From contig NC_088099.1 in the NCBI RefSeq assembly GCF_036370855.1, forward strand, positions 92,195,820-92,259,819: 64,000 nt of DNA, in the 5' to 3' direction. Origin of the DNA: Dromaius novaehollandiae (taxonomy: Eukaryota; Chordata; Aves; Casuariiformes; Dromaiidae). The position numbers were made by a program, and so were the translations under genes. Positions 12,601-25,445 of the stretch are shown piece by piece (position 1 is the first letter of the stretch; each line of letters starts with the position of its first letter). The notes under the pieces are model-generated. The model had not been told where the DNA came from and did not search any database. It worked only from the letters and a program-made list of their open reading frames with translations.

Positions 12601-14328
12601 AGAATTCCAAGAGGGCACAATACTGGGAAAAATATGGCCTTATGTTACCAGCTAGCCTGCTTAATGAGGAAAACATCTTCAGGAAAACAAAACTGTATGC
12701 AGACTTTGCACAAGCAGCATGTTGAGGTGAAAAGGTGGAGACCTTCTATTTTAGCGAGTCAGATTTACTATGTAAGCAATATAATAAAGCAGTGTCCTTT
12801 GTGGTCATGGAGACATTGTCTCCAGGATTAATGAATTATGACTTTCATTTACACAACTGGTGTCTGTTACCTAGTTTAACACTAGCTTACAGATAAGTTA
12901 TCTTACAGATATTTTTAATGAAATGCATCAGATGGAGTAGTGGTGCTGTCTTTCTTGTATTTCTCTATGTCTGTAGTTTTGAGTCAAGCAAGAAATAGAG
13001 AATTTTTCTTAACTATGTAGAGAATATTTTGTGTAGGAATAATCCGTAGGTCTTTTTGACAGTGAAGGCTATTCAGAGAGCATGTGGATCTGATTTTTGA
13101 TGTGGATTTATTAACACAGGCTTTCCTGCAAGCAGAAAAAAATGGGAGCAGTAAATATCTGTGGGTAAGAAAACAAATGACACCTGAGTGCTTCCCAGTG
13201 AGGTCATGTCTTGATGGGAACAGCAGCACTGGTGACAATTTGGGCATAAGGAAAGGCTGCTTGTTCCCACCTGTATGGCATTGTGTCATTTTCCTCAGCT
13301 GTTTGCAGTGTTGCACTGCAATCTGGGTTAGGGAAATGTTTCAGCCTTAAAATCCACTCCCACCATCCTGCCTTTTTAATTTTGTATTTGATGGTGGTCC
13401 AGGTTGGCTTGTTGCTCTGGTTCCCAGCATGACTTCCTGAACAGCTGAGCTGGCACAGTGGAGGGGCAGCCCAGCATGCAGTGGGATGAATGGAGGAAGA
13501 AAACAGCAGTGGTGCAGGATGAATGAGAGAAGGCAGGACCTCCCTGAGGAGGCACTGCCACCATAGCCAGTGTCTCTTCCAGCCACAATGCAACTCCAGC
13601 CAATTGGCTCACTTTCTTCTCCAAACAAGACCACTTCAATTTAAGCGATGGTCAAGCAGGAGTTGTTCCAGAGCCAGTTGCGAGCTCAAAGGGCCTCAGC
13701 TTTGTCGATGCTGGATGCCCACAATCCTGGCACGAAGGAGGGAACTCTTGACAGTGCAGTTTCACAAGGAGTTGAAGCCAGTTTGAGACCATATTGCTAC
13801 CAAAGAAGGTGGTCCCACTTTGTCACAGACCCTTCCCTCTCCTCCAGCAGTCACCGATATAATGCATCTTTTGATTTTGGCAGGGCTGTTCAGCTGAATC
13901 AGGAGAGTTGTGACTTAGAGAAGATGGTGGGACCAGCCTTTTTGATAGAAGTGTACTTTCAGACCATTTTAAGCCAAAAGTAACATGAAACTCAAAGAGA
14001 GAAAGACACATTTACTGAGCCTATGATTTATGTATAAACTGTCTTTGGAAGAGAGATTTAAAGGACAGGAACTGTAACCTTAGAAAAGACAACAAGAAAA
14101 GCATAGGAAAGTAAGGAGCTGTTCATTTTAGGGCTGAGGCAGAAGGAATAAAGGGTTGGTGAGAATTGGTGGGAATTAAGGAGGGACTGGAGCAAAAGAG
14201 GAGAGCAAATCCACGGTTTGGAGAGAGCAGTGAGAAAACATGAGAGTCAAGGGACCCTAGAGAAGCAGAGACAGAGAAATTCTTGTTGGCCTATCTGAGG
14301 ATTCAAACATAGATTCACCCTTTTCTTC

Positions 14329-14348
14329 TGCCTGCCTGCCTGCCTGCT
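14329..14348 (+). repeat. (TGCC)n microsatellite
   Basis: Nearly five perfect TGCC units in a row. Simple sequence. Confidence 0.85.
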
Positions 14349-15372
14349 GACAAGGACGAATGTTTGCATCCCTGTCCTTCTGCTTTCTCCCCCCAGCAGC
14401 TCTGGCTCCCTGGCAAACAGGGACGGGGATGGGGACGGGGCTCTCTGCATCCACGTGGCAGCCCAGCAGGTGGGTGACTGTGGCAGTGCAAGGACTGTGT
14501 CAGGAGCTCTGAAGGAAACAGGTTGATATGATGGCCTTGGCCAGATGAGAAGAGCTGTAAGTTGGGTGTGGGGGGAACAAACTTTAATGGCAGAATTGGG
14601 GATTTGGCAGAAGGTCCAGGAGAGGGAAAAACAGAGGAGGAGCTTGCAGCAGCAATGCCAACTCTTGGGAGACTCCTGGTTGAAGAGGTCTCAGGAACAA
14701 AGGCTATAAGGGCAAACAGGGACAATGGGAAAAGAAGTAGCTGTAGAAACCACAGACAAAAGCAGGGAGGGAAACATAGGGAAGAAGATGTGGATGAAGA
14801 TTTTGGAGGGAAAGGTAAGGCATTCAAGTGATGAAAGAAGAGAGTGAAAGATTTTCAGTGAAAAATCGGAGTTTCCATTTTTCTGTCATCTTTTCACAAC
14901 TCCATTTACAAGTGGAGGTTACTGAAAGGTGGCAGGAGGATGAGAGCATTTTCCTAGTTAAAGGTAAAAGGTGACCTCACTGTCAGCCTTGAATGGTTTG
15001 CCCCCAAATCTGTGAACAGCCACTCCTCCCGCTGTCTAGAGCAAAGAGGTCCCTGGGATGTTTCAGTGCACTTTAGCGACTGTTTGTATGGGTGTGACGA
15101 TCAACCCTACAGAGCCTAAAAGCTGCTCACCTTCTGATGTGTTAAATAATTATTCTGAAGGGCATCAAAATTCCATAAACAACAACAGTGCATCCTGTTA
15201 TGACTGTTTTGTGGCATTACATTGTCATTAAGGCACAGAGTCATTTGTGCTATTTAAGCAAGGGTATTTAGGATGTGACTGTGTTGAGGTTCACAATGAT
15301 TCCATTCACTACAATATTTTTCTCTTTCTTTCTTATCTCTTTAGTTAGAAAGACAGAGTGGAAAACCTGGAG

Positions 15373-15422
15373 TTCCTTCCTTTTCTTCTTCTTCTTCTTC
15401 TTTTTTTTTTTCTCCCCCTCCC
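15373..15422 (+). repeat. Pyrimidine tract with (CTT)n
   Basis: A tract of about 50 pyrimidines with CTT units followed by an 11-T run and then C-rich sequence. It has no neighbouring exon, so it is not taken as a splice acceptor. Confidence 0.8.
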
Positions 15423-18400
15423 GCATTGTCAAGTGTGAAAATGGCTTTTATACAAATGTTGGGCACCTCCCTTTGAGCCTCCCAGGTATCACTAATGTGC
15501 TGTGGCCAGTAATCCTACTGCAAGCAGATGTGAAGGGTTGATGCATTCAGAGGCTTACATAGCCTGTTTCTGGAGTATCCTCAGCCACTGCTACCTTTGC
15601 CATTCATTGCCACACAGGGCGGTTGCACGTCCTGCACCTGCCTCTACTTTACAGAAAAGCTATTTTAGAGCCTGCCAAATTCAGTAATGTTGATCTATTT
15701 CTTATCCTTCTCCCTGTAATATCTAGTTGCCGTAGTTACTTCATGTATCTAAGGCAACCAGATGTTGCAGACGGAGACACTGAAATAGCATCAACAAGTG
15801 TAAAAATAAAGTGTTTTAACTAGTTTGGCAGAGTTAAGCAACGCAGGGCTGTTTCCCTCTCAGCTCAGCAATTTGCCACCTCCTCGGATGAAACCTGCTG
15901 ACCTGTCTCCAGCCTTCTCACCCAGCTATCTGGCTTTACCTGGCATCTGAGGAGGGAAGGAGCAATTCCTCACCTCCCTACAGCAATAGCTTTGGGATCG
16001 CTTAACAATTTTAGTCAAGGATGTGCTTCTGGAGATAGAGCATACTGAGGAGGCAGCAGTGGGGAGCAAAAGATGTCTACAGTTAGTACCAAGCTGAAAA
16101 CACTGACCTGATTTTTGTTCAGTTCGGGAAAACCCACTTTCAGAATGAGGAGAATTTAGCTGATTATCTTTTTTAGTCAAGTAAGAAAATGCTTTAGTCA
16201 AAGTTAAGTCTCCATGCTCTAAGGAGTGACCGATGGAATATGCAGGACCTCTAAGACATTAACAGCAGTGGTGTGTTCAGAGCTACATTTGTCAAATTCA
16301 AAATACAAGGTAGCTAATCCCTGTTCCCACATGATTAAAGATCCTGCTGAGTTGGCAGAGAGAAAAGGAAAATGTTTTTTGTATGTTGCTATTTTTCTTT
16401 ATTAAATGGCAGCTGCTCCAAGTTGCCCATAAAGGTGGAATACTTAGGTGAGTCTTCCTGTGGATGTGTTGGAGCACCAGGAAAGCAATCTAAAATGCAT
16501 GAAATATAAGCTTCTGCAAAAAGATAAGATTGAGAGCAACTACATGTATACCAAAATAACAGTTCTAGGGTAATTATTCTGGATGAGCCACTAAGTAATA
16601 CTTACTAGCTGTAAGCCAGTCCTGAAAGGAATTAATTTCATAGTTATTAACACCTTTGTGTGGTGCACGCAGCCTTTACAAGTCTCAGTGCAGGCATGGC
16701 TATTTCTCCACTCCTTGCCATGCAATGGGATGGAGAAGTACCTGCATGCACAATCAGGGAGGAGACATGTGTGTTTTGCCACTTGACGGGTGGGAGCCAT
16801 GCCACCAGCCTTCAAGGCTTTCTGGAGCGTGTGGGCCCCCCCCGCCCAAGCAATTTTCCTCCAGCTGCAGGGTAACCTTGGGAGCTTCCCTTCTCCTGAG
16901 GCTCCCCAACCTCCTGCCCAAGAGGGCTGCTTAGCTGAGCCCTGCTGTGCCTGGCCAGAGGTACCCGGAGCAGGAGAGATGCTGTGGTGCCGCACTGGGG
17001 TCATGTGAGAGCGGAGCTCCCTTGCAGACTGTGAGATGGGCACAGACCAAGTGAGCTCTGCCAGCTGTGGGCTTTGAGCACTTTTTGTGTACTTGTCTAG
17101 CCAGCACATGCAAAAAGTTGTGCAAAAGGAGTGGCTGTGCCTCCTTTCAACAGGCAGGTGAAAAATTGCCTAAAGAACTTTGGTTTACACATGAAAAAGA
17201 AATGCAATCCAGGCTAGAAAAGGAATAGCTGAGCTACATAAAGTTTTTTTGTTGTTGTTAAATACTGTAATGGAAGAGGAAGGGTTAAACAGGCAGAAAA
17301 CCACTCAGCTAGCCAAGGATGTATTATGAGGAAAAGTAAAATTAATTCTGCAAGGTGCTGCCTTTATTCCACCACCAGTTTCATTTTACAGCTGTTGTCT
17401 TTTAACTCCCTCAGCTTTTTTCAAAGGCTCCGATTTTGACGTGAGGGCCCAGGGAGAGCTCCTAAGCAATTAATTTCACATGGTAAAAGTACCTTCCTCT
17501 CACAGTTGTAAAAGCACAAATTAGATATAACACCCTTCTAATGAACCTTTCTCAGGATTGAAGGAAGCAGGTGTTTAGTGTTACATTAATTTTAAACCCA
17601 TAATTAGTGTAACTTGAATCCTGGACCTGTTCCAGTTTAATTTATTATATTCTTCCCAACTCAACTCCCCTGCTGACTTCACCTGAATGTGGGAGGCCAG
17701 ATCCTCCAGCTGCCTAAGCCTTTTCTTCTACTGCTCTGGCTGCAGGAGGTGAGGAGCCATGGAGCTGCCACAGGGGTTTCTGTGTGACCTCTGTAACTGA
17801 GGTGTGGCTGACACATCCCTCTGGCTGGCTGCTCTTTTGCTACTAAAGCAACATCAGCAGCCTGTAGGCAGCTGGTGCAGGAGTGAGCTGCCTTTAGCTT
17901 GTTTCATTGTGCGGTGAGCTCCACGCTCAGAGTGTCAGAAGCTGCTTAATGGTGTCTCTGCTGCACTCACTCCCATTATGGTGGCTTTGCCTTTGGACTA
18001 CCTGAGCACTGATAGCAGCTTTTTCATTTCCTTTCCTGGCCGGTGAGACAATGTTGCTGGGGCTCTTCCCTGCCTGGATGGGAATTGCTGTTGTTGGTAT
18101 GCAGCAGATATTGCAAGCAGCTTTTATTTTACCTATAAGAGGGAAATAAAACACCAGGAAGAGCACTGAATAAAGCCAATTGGGCCATTATCTCAAATGG
18201 CATGAGGAACTGTGCTGTTTGCCCCCTTGGAAACAGAGCAAAATCAGGGGGAAATATTTTATGCACCTGGAAGATGCAAACTGCACTGGTTGTGCCTGGG
18301 GTGTGATGGGGAGGGGGATGCAAGTGAACCGTGCCTTGATTATCCATTGGCAACCATGGCACTTCTGAAGGGACTGTTGATAAGCAACATTAACAGCAAG

Positions 18401-21400
18401 GGCTATTTTGCACCTTGTGTGTTTGTTCCAGGGGAACTTGGGAGGATTTATGTGAGAGACTCGGGAAGAACTGTACCAGCTGAGACATTGAACGTGACCT
18501 TGTGGCTGTGACGCTTTGGTACAAGCTTCTAGTCCAATACCACACCTAACAAGCATAGGCCAAAACCAGCTCTGGTTTTACTGGGTTTTGCCTAAACATG
18601 GTCTGCTTGATTTAATCCTCTCTTTGTATAACTGCTGTTTCACAGAATACGCTATGGAAATGAGCAGAAGCAAAGGGGAATAAAAGGAGAGATGAGGAAA
18701 AAGATTAGATTTTTAGCCGGGATTTGAAATAAGCTGAATACTCAGTCAAGCAGAAAGATGCAAAAATGTCATTGTGCAAAGCTGGCTGCCAAATTTGCCT
18801 TTCATTGAGGAGAAAGTCATAAAGTCAAGGTGAGAGGCAATGAAGGCCTTTAATGGGTATTGTGGCAGGAATTCATGGTACTAGAATGATTTGCAGTGTG
18901 GCACATAGTAGAATATATGAATATGAAGTACAATAACTTACTGATTACTGAGTATTTACTGAACTGGGCAGAATACACATCAGACCTGTGTGAACAATTA
19001 GTGCTGATTAGCAGTTCCCTCTACTGGCTGAGCTAATGAAGTTATTCCTTCAGCTCTACAGCGGTTTCGATGTTGCAAGGATGCAGTTAAGTTGACCAAT
19101 GTATCTCTGCCTATAAATTAACAAAGATAGCTACATAAAATAGTCCCACAGGGGAATTGTACAAGAAATCATAAAAATGTGGTTCAGTTTAGTGCCATCA
19201 AACTCTTCTCTGGTAATAGAGAGAGCAGTGTAGCTACAGATTCTTGTTCTAGGAGTGATTCTGGCATGCGTTTCCCTGGATGACTCAGAGCCATTGCTAA
19301 TGACGCTTTGGGTTGGTTTGGTGGCTGCATCATTTTACAGGTTTGTTTGTGTGTGTACACGGGCTGTTCATTATGGGGCTTTGAGCAAGGATGTGATTCT
19401 ACTTCTCCTGACAAAATATTATTTTAAGGGAGCTCCATGCATTTTTTTTAAATGGAGCAAAGTACTGTTTTTTTGAGGGAACGATAAAGCAGATCATTGA
19501 TTTGTTTTCTACATCTCTTACACCAACTGGAGAGGTGGTGACTTGCATAAAACAAGAAAACAAGTTAGGAGCTAATTGTTATGCAACTCTGAAGGCTTAA
19601 GTCACCCTGAAATAAGAAATGAAGGAAGCCCATTTTAAATCAGGCGGTTGGTATCCAAGCTCCATTTCCTTCCATCTGAATGTCTCTTCATGATGCAATT
19701 TCTGAAGAAAAGAGAGCTCACCGTGAATCCACTGTCTGCTCATACGCTTAAAACACTGGTGAATATCAGTTGGGAGTCACAGCTCAAACAGTGATCCTAT
19801 GAAAACATTTTTGCAGACATGCCCTTTTCCTATGTTCTATGGATTTCATTAAAATCATACTTTTTAGCATGGCCTGTGAATCAAAAGCCCTGGCTTCTCT
19901 TTATATTTGCACCATTTTCAGTGTGTTTTTGGACATCTGTCTACCTCCACTCTCTGTGGAAGGGGGTTGATGTTAACCCACCTTTGTAAAGCACTTTGAT
20001 ACATAAACATAAAACATGTTATGAAATTGTTACATAATTATTTTCACTTCCAGGGGAACTGGCTCAAGTCCGGTACTTTAGGCTGCCTAATGCTTTCCAT
20101 TACAAAAAGTTCTTGTGGGTTTCTGTGAAGAGCTCTCGCACCTTCTTTTTTACAGCCCTTTAGCCTCAGGCCCTTCTGCTTGCTGAATGGCAATGAACTA
20201 CCTTCTTCCCCTTGTCAGAGAAATCCTATTCCAGTTTGGCCTAGGCTGTGAGTTGTTTAAAAATGTGTTTCCAGTGCTGTGGCTTGAGCTCCTCAGGAAA
20301 GTTTTAGCTACATCCAAAGTAATAACTGAACACAAGCGTCCTACTCGAGTACCAGGCTTACTGTGGGAAAGACTGGAAGCTGTCAGAGAAAATGGATCAG
20401 AGAGAGGCTGGGGTGGCAGAGGAGGACAGCCAAGCTAAACACCTGCAATCTGCTTCCATTTCCTTCTTTTTGGGAGCATCGCGCAGAGCTGAAGCTCCCT
20501 GGTTTCTTGTGGGGAGGTGGAGAGCAGGAGGCCAAGGCAGGGACGTCCCGTTCGTTTCCCCGTGCTGGTGACTCCCGTCATGTCCTGGGGAGCTCTGGTG
20601 GTGGAAGCCTGTGTCAAGTCCTCGGGGTTCGACTCGCCCTCAGGACATGTGATGCTCGAGCATGCTTGACTGTATATAGCATAAATCACTTTCTTACTTG
20701 AATGTCAGGAATTTGCATACAAAAAAACCCCGTTAACCCCGACTAAATGATGGTATTTAGATTGCGGGGTTAAGCAATCGGAAGCAGAGCCAGTCAAATG
20801 GAGAGCTGAACGTGTTTCCCATCTAAAGCTGAAACATTTTGTGGTGTCATAGGAATTTTTTAGAAACCTGTTTATAATAATTATACTGCTTTTCTTGCTT
20901 GTTTTCAATAGTACATTAAAATTGACTTTCTATAATGGCAGGAAGTTTAATTTCAGTGAAGTTAAAAGGTCATACTGGTTCTTATTTTAAATATTTTTAC
21001 ATGTAGCGAACATTACTTATAGTTGCATTATTTCACCTTCACCAAATGAAATTCTTTTGGTTGATGCTGCTAATAATATGAACTGTCCAGATGATAATGG
21101 TAATAGAGCTGCACATGTAACCACCCTTTGAGGTCTGAGCTAGCAACTTCTTTGTGGCAAAGATTAAGTCATAGTTAATTACCCCTAAGTCATTTCTCAT
21201 TTACTGAAGCACAGACAATGCCTAACTCACTCATTAGTTTATATGTTGGGCTATTTGACCTATTAAAACATAGCCCTACTGATGTAAATGTGTTAGTGGG
21301 TTTCACTACAGGGGAAAAAAAACAAAGTGGAGAAAACACACTTAGAAATAGATTCGTGATACGTACCTGCTTTCACGTGTATGCCCACACTTTATATATG

Positions 21401-22966
21401 TCAGTCAAACAGGAAATTCAGAAGTCCCAGTATGAAAACTCAGAACTATCGGCATGCAAATGTGGACGCTCTAGTACGTAGTATCACTGTTCTTTACATC
21501 TTAAATGAAAAGTGCCAGTATTCACACTGCAAATATGTCATACTGTTGTATGCTATATCAGCCCATTTCAACCACTGAGTATATGTTTGGGAGGGAAGAA
21601 AGCAGTTATGTACAGATGCATCAAATCTAGGCAAAAAGAAGCACTTTCCCTTAATAAACAATGTTTAAAACAGGCTCTCCTTGGCATTTGCCATGGATTT
21701 AACTCAAATGCTGTAATATTTTCTAATCTTCAGGATGTGACAGAGCCTACCACGAGAAGCTCACCATCAAAAACCAGCACGCATATGCACACAGAGGGAG
21801 AATCAGGAGGGAAAAAGCCAACGGAAATAGCAATAGGAAAACTGATTCACTGGCAGCAGCAAGGAGGAAGCAGGTTGTTTTCAAGCAGCTGTTTCCCGCC
21901 TTTTTTAATTTGCAGACCTGAGAAGAGCTAACTTTAGTCTACTGTTGGGAGGCCCCTTGGGAGCCAGCTGCAGAGGGGCCAGAAGCCTGCAGAGCCCCAG
22001 CTGAAAACTGCTGGGGGGCTGCAGTGGGAAAGGGCCTTGCAGGCAAGCTCGTGGCAGTCCTGCCACCTGTGTGGAGGGCAGTGGGGAGGCGACTGCGCTG
22101 GCAGGCTGGGGGTAAGTGCACAGGGCTGGAACCAGCAGCAGATGGGAGAGCAGGAAGATCCTGAGGTGTCTTGTGGAGAAGGATGAGGAAGAAGCAGGCT
22201 GGGAGAAAAGGATGGTTGTGCAATATGTGAAGGTGTGGCATGAAACTTGCATTGGATTGCAGAAAACACCACGTGTTGTCAATAAATCTGTAGGTCTTCA
22301 AGAGAAAAGGAACAAAAATTCATCTTCAGCATCCTAAAAAGATCTTTTGGAGCAAAGCTGTATTCAATTTGGTTATAATCCTCTGTACTGAGATATATTT
22401 CAACTTGACTGAAGACTCCTGAGCACTGTTCATAGTGGAAACCTGATCATTTCTGGCAGAGGGAAGAGAAATTGTCTGTTAGAACTGAGTTCCCTCAGCT
22501 GGCACATTATCACCAGAGATCAATGAAAACCAAAGGATAAATAAAAGCAAATTTTGAAAATGAACAGATAGACATTCAGGTGCCAAAAATCTCCCATTTT
22601 TCTAGATCTCTTCTTTTGTTTTTCAGCCCTGAAGAAAACTAAATTGAACTGTATTTACTGACAAGTCAATATCTTATTTGCAAGAATGATAAATGAGTGG
22701 CTAGTGTAGTATAGCTTTCATATTTGCTGCCCCATTAAACCTATTAGATTGCCCTGCTAAATGCAGGCAGTTGAACATCGTGTCTCTTTTGAGATGGGAC
22801 ACAATGCGGATGTTCGGTTTTAATAGGAAGCATGTGGTCCAGTGTTTAGCTGCAAAGCAAGACTTAGATGAGACTAAAATTACCAAGCAGCATACTGATG
22901 ATTTTATAAAAGTTGACTATCTTTCCCAGGGAGACTTGGTATTTATAAGGGAAAGAGACAGAAAAA

Positions 22967-22982
22967 ATATATATATATATAT
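22967..22982. repeat. (AT)8 microsatellite
   Basis: Eight perfect AT units between an A run on the left and a T run on the right. Confidence 0.9.
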
Positions 22983-23400
22983 TTTTAATAACAAGAAGCC
23001 CAGGAAATGTATTTGGAACATGGGCAAAGCTTCAGATGTATAAGGGGTGACAGTGCCCCACATAGCTATATTGCTTCAGTGATCTTGTGCAACATAGATG
23101 CAGCCTTCGTTAATGCCCTTGCACTAATCTTCTCATGCATCTTCCTTTCTCTAGCTTCAAATATAGTGGTAGAGCTGGGCTTCTCCTCTCCGAGGTCTAC
23201 TTCACCCTACCTCTCTCCTCTGTGTGCTCTTTCTCCTGTGTTAAACAGCACAGCATTGTATTTCCATTGCCTCCAATATTATTGCCATATGTTTTCCATC
23301 TCCATCTATCTTTCTAACTGCTCCTGCTCAGCCTTCATCACCGATTTTGATTCTGGACACCTTTCTCCCTCTCTTTGCAGTCTCTTGTGCTCATGCTTTG

Positions 23401-23424
23401 AGGAACAACCCTAGGAACAACCCT
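23401..23424 (+). repeat. 12-bp perfect tandem duplication
   Basis: The unit AGGAACAACCCT occurs twice in direct succession (23401-23412 and 23413-23424). It is a simple slippage duplication in a pyrimidine-rich stretch. Confidence 0.9.
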
Positions 23425-25299
23425 GCCCCCACTCAAGTCTCCCTATCACAAAAGGGTCAGTCCCTTGAACAGGTCTCCATTAGGCACTGCTGTCTCCACT
23501 TTCTAAAAAGCTAATGAAACAAGCACCATCAGGCTTTCTCCCATGCCATTTTTCTTACTTTAATGGAGTTTTCTGAAAGTATGCCCATGACAACTAATTA
23601 ACTGCTTTCACTAGCCATCTTAAAACACCCCGCCTTTTTACGATGCTGATAAAAAGAAATGACAAGGGCTAAGCCACTGGGGTGCTGAGGCCAGGACATC
23701 TCACGTCGTTCAATATCACTTCTTTGCTTCCATGTATTTCCCATTTATTGTCCGCTGCATTCGGCTTTATGCCTGTGCTGTGAACTCACCATCCTTTTGT
23801 CCTGGTTGGTGCTGAGTTCAATGGGACCCACACCCTTGATTGAGACCCCAAAAGCTTACTGTAATTAAATACTTAAGAAGAGGAGTTGCTGAAAAATATC
23901 CATTATCAATTCTTGTTATAGATGGAGTTAGATTTTAATACAAAAATGAAACACAGAAGTCTTATCCATTGGTTATTCCTATGCTTTTTGCATATAAACT
24001 GATACTTTAATATGAATGGTTTAAAATGTAGGTGGGTTTGGATGTATATTTTCTTTAGAGCAACAGCGAGGCAAGAAAAAAAAGTGTGGAAAGATATCAT
24101 TTGCTTCTGTAATACACAGTATTTGAACTGGAGCCTGTGTAACAGCTGCCTCCAGTAGATAGAGGGAAATGCAGGGAAAAAAAATTAAAACAGTTGTGTA
24201 CCACATTTGTAAGTGAAACTTCAAAAGCTCCAGCAAGGGCAGGGAAATTCTAGTTCAGGAGTACCCAGTTGTACATGTTTGACTGAAAAATATTAAGAAA
24301 TAACATGCAAAATGTCTTGAGGCAAAGATATGAAGTACGCAGCCATCCTGGCTATGAAAGGTCAGTATGCCTGGTAACAGAGGTCTAGCCAGTTATTGAT
24401 TTTTCTCAGAAATGTACCATTATATATAAGTCCATAGGTATTACTGGAAAGATGTAATGTTGGGGAAAAACTGAGCTTTGATGAAACAAAAATTTGATTC
24501 AATGAAGTGTCATGATAGAAGATGTCATATTTTTCTGGTTAAAAAAGGGACCTTATCTGGTCTGTCTCCTAAATTTCCCCATAATATCTGAAGCAGACTT
24601 CCAGTATTTAATCAGCTCCAGAACCCAATGACAGCTATAATATGGCTAATTAAAAGTGACAGGCAAGGATTCTCCTTTGAACAAAGGAGAGAAAACCATT
24701 TGTCAGTTGGTGAGTCTGGACTTTCTCACCAGCGTGACTTCACTCCAGTGAAGCACCCTTCTGGTCAGGTCAGCCCCTTGGCCTGTTTTGGAGCGCCGGT
24801 CCAGGCCGTGCTGTGCAGCATCCTGCAGAGACCCGCCAGATAGCCGCGCGCAGGCTGACTTTTCAACCTGGAGCTGTGCGGTAGCCCTGCTCAGGCACCA
24901 GGCAGCAGAAGGCATCCTGGGGCAACATGTCTGAGCCAGTTAGTCCTTACTCTCGGTCTGTGCTGCCACGTTTTTGCTGCTAACATTACCTGGGGCAGCA
25001 AGATTACCCTTAGCTCATACATGCACACGATCCAGTCACACCATGGATGTGTCCTTCACACTTTTGCGAGGCAGTTTATTGTTATGGCTGTAGAAAAACC
25101 TCTCAGTTTAATCTCAGCATGCCTCCCAAGCAACCTTCCGCCACTGTCTTTTCTTCCCCTATGTGTTATCCGGCTCCTCTAATTCCCATTACCTAGTCAC
25201 TCTAATTTTGAACCAAACTTAAAATTTGGCTGCAGCAGCTTTCTTCTCCTAATTCTTGTTTCAAGTTTTTATTTCATGGAAGAATGGTTCTCTCTTTGC

Positions 25300-25445
25300 T
25301 AAGTAAAGGTCTGAGAATTAAGAGTTACTGGTTTGAGTCCTGCACAAGCCTCTGTGGCTTGAACAGCTCACTTTTAAATCTCCCAGCACCTCAACTTTCC
25401 ATCTGCAAAATACGATGAAAAAGAGCTTGACTTACCTAGATGTTC
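25300..25445 (+). mobile_element. MIR-like tRNA-derived SINE remnant
   Basis: The block order resembles a MIR or CORE-SINE: TTAAGAGTTACTGGTTTGAG, containing a B-box-like GGTTTGAGTCC (25330-25340), then GCTTGAACAGCTCACTTTTA, then CACCTCAACTTTCCATCTGC followed by AAAATACGATG. The last part parallels the conserved core 'CTCAGTTTCC-CATCTGTAAAATG' of MIR. The copy is much diverged. Resemblance is by eye only, so the subfamily and exact limits are not known. Confidence 0.5.

Larger units (their letters stand above)
12601..25299. other. Intergenic DNA, no gene recognised
   Basis: About 12.7 kb with no recognisable exon. Purine-rich blocks (14090-14300 and 14560-14830) and a locally GC-richer block (16660-17050) yield open frames of 90-170 codons. 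These are low-complexity, occur on both strands and match no family. Simple repeats inside are listed separately. The motif TTTGTAAAGCACTTTGATAC near 19983 resembles the tail of MIR-type SINEs but is too short to call. Confidence 0.5.

Noticed and set aside
14315..14827. 170-codon Ser/Pro/Leu-rich minus-strand open frame
   Set aside because: A direct product of a purine-rich plus strand, low-complexity throughout.
16591..17109. 172-codon minus-strand open frame
   Set aside because: Overlapping open frames on the other strand, no motif, no splice or promoter context; probably chance in locally GC-rich DNA.
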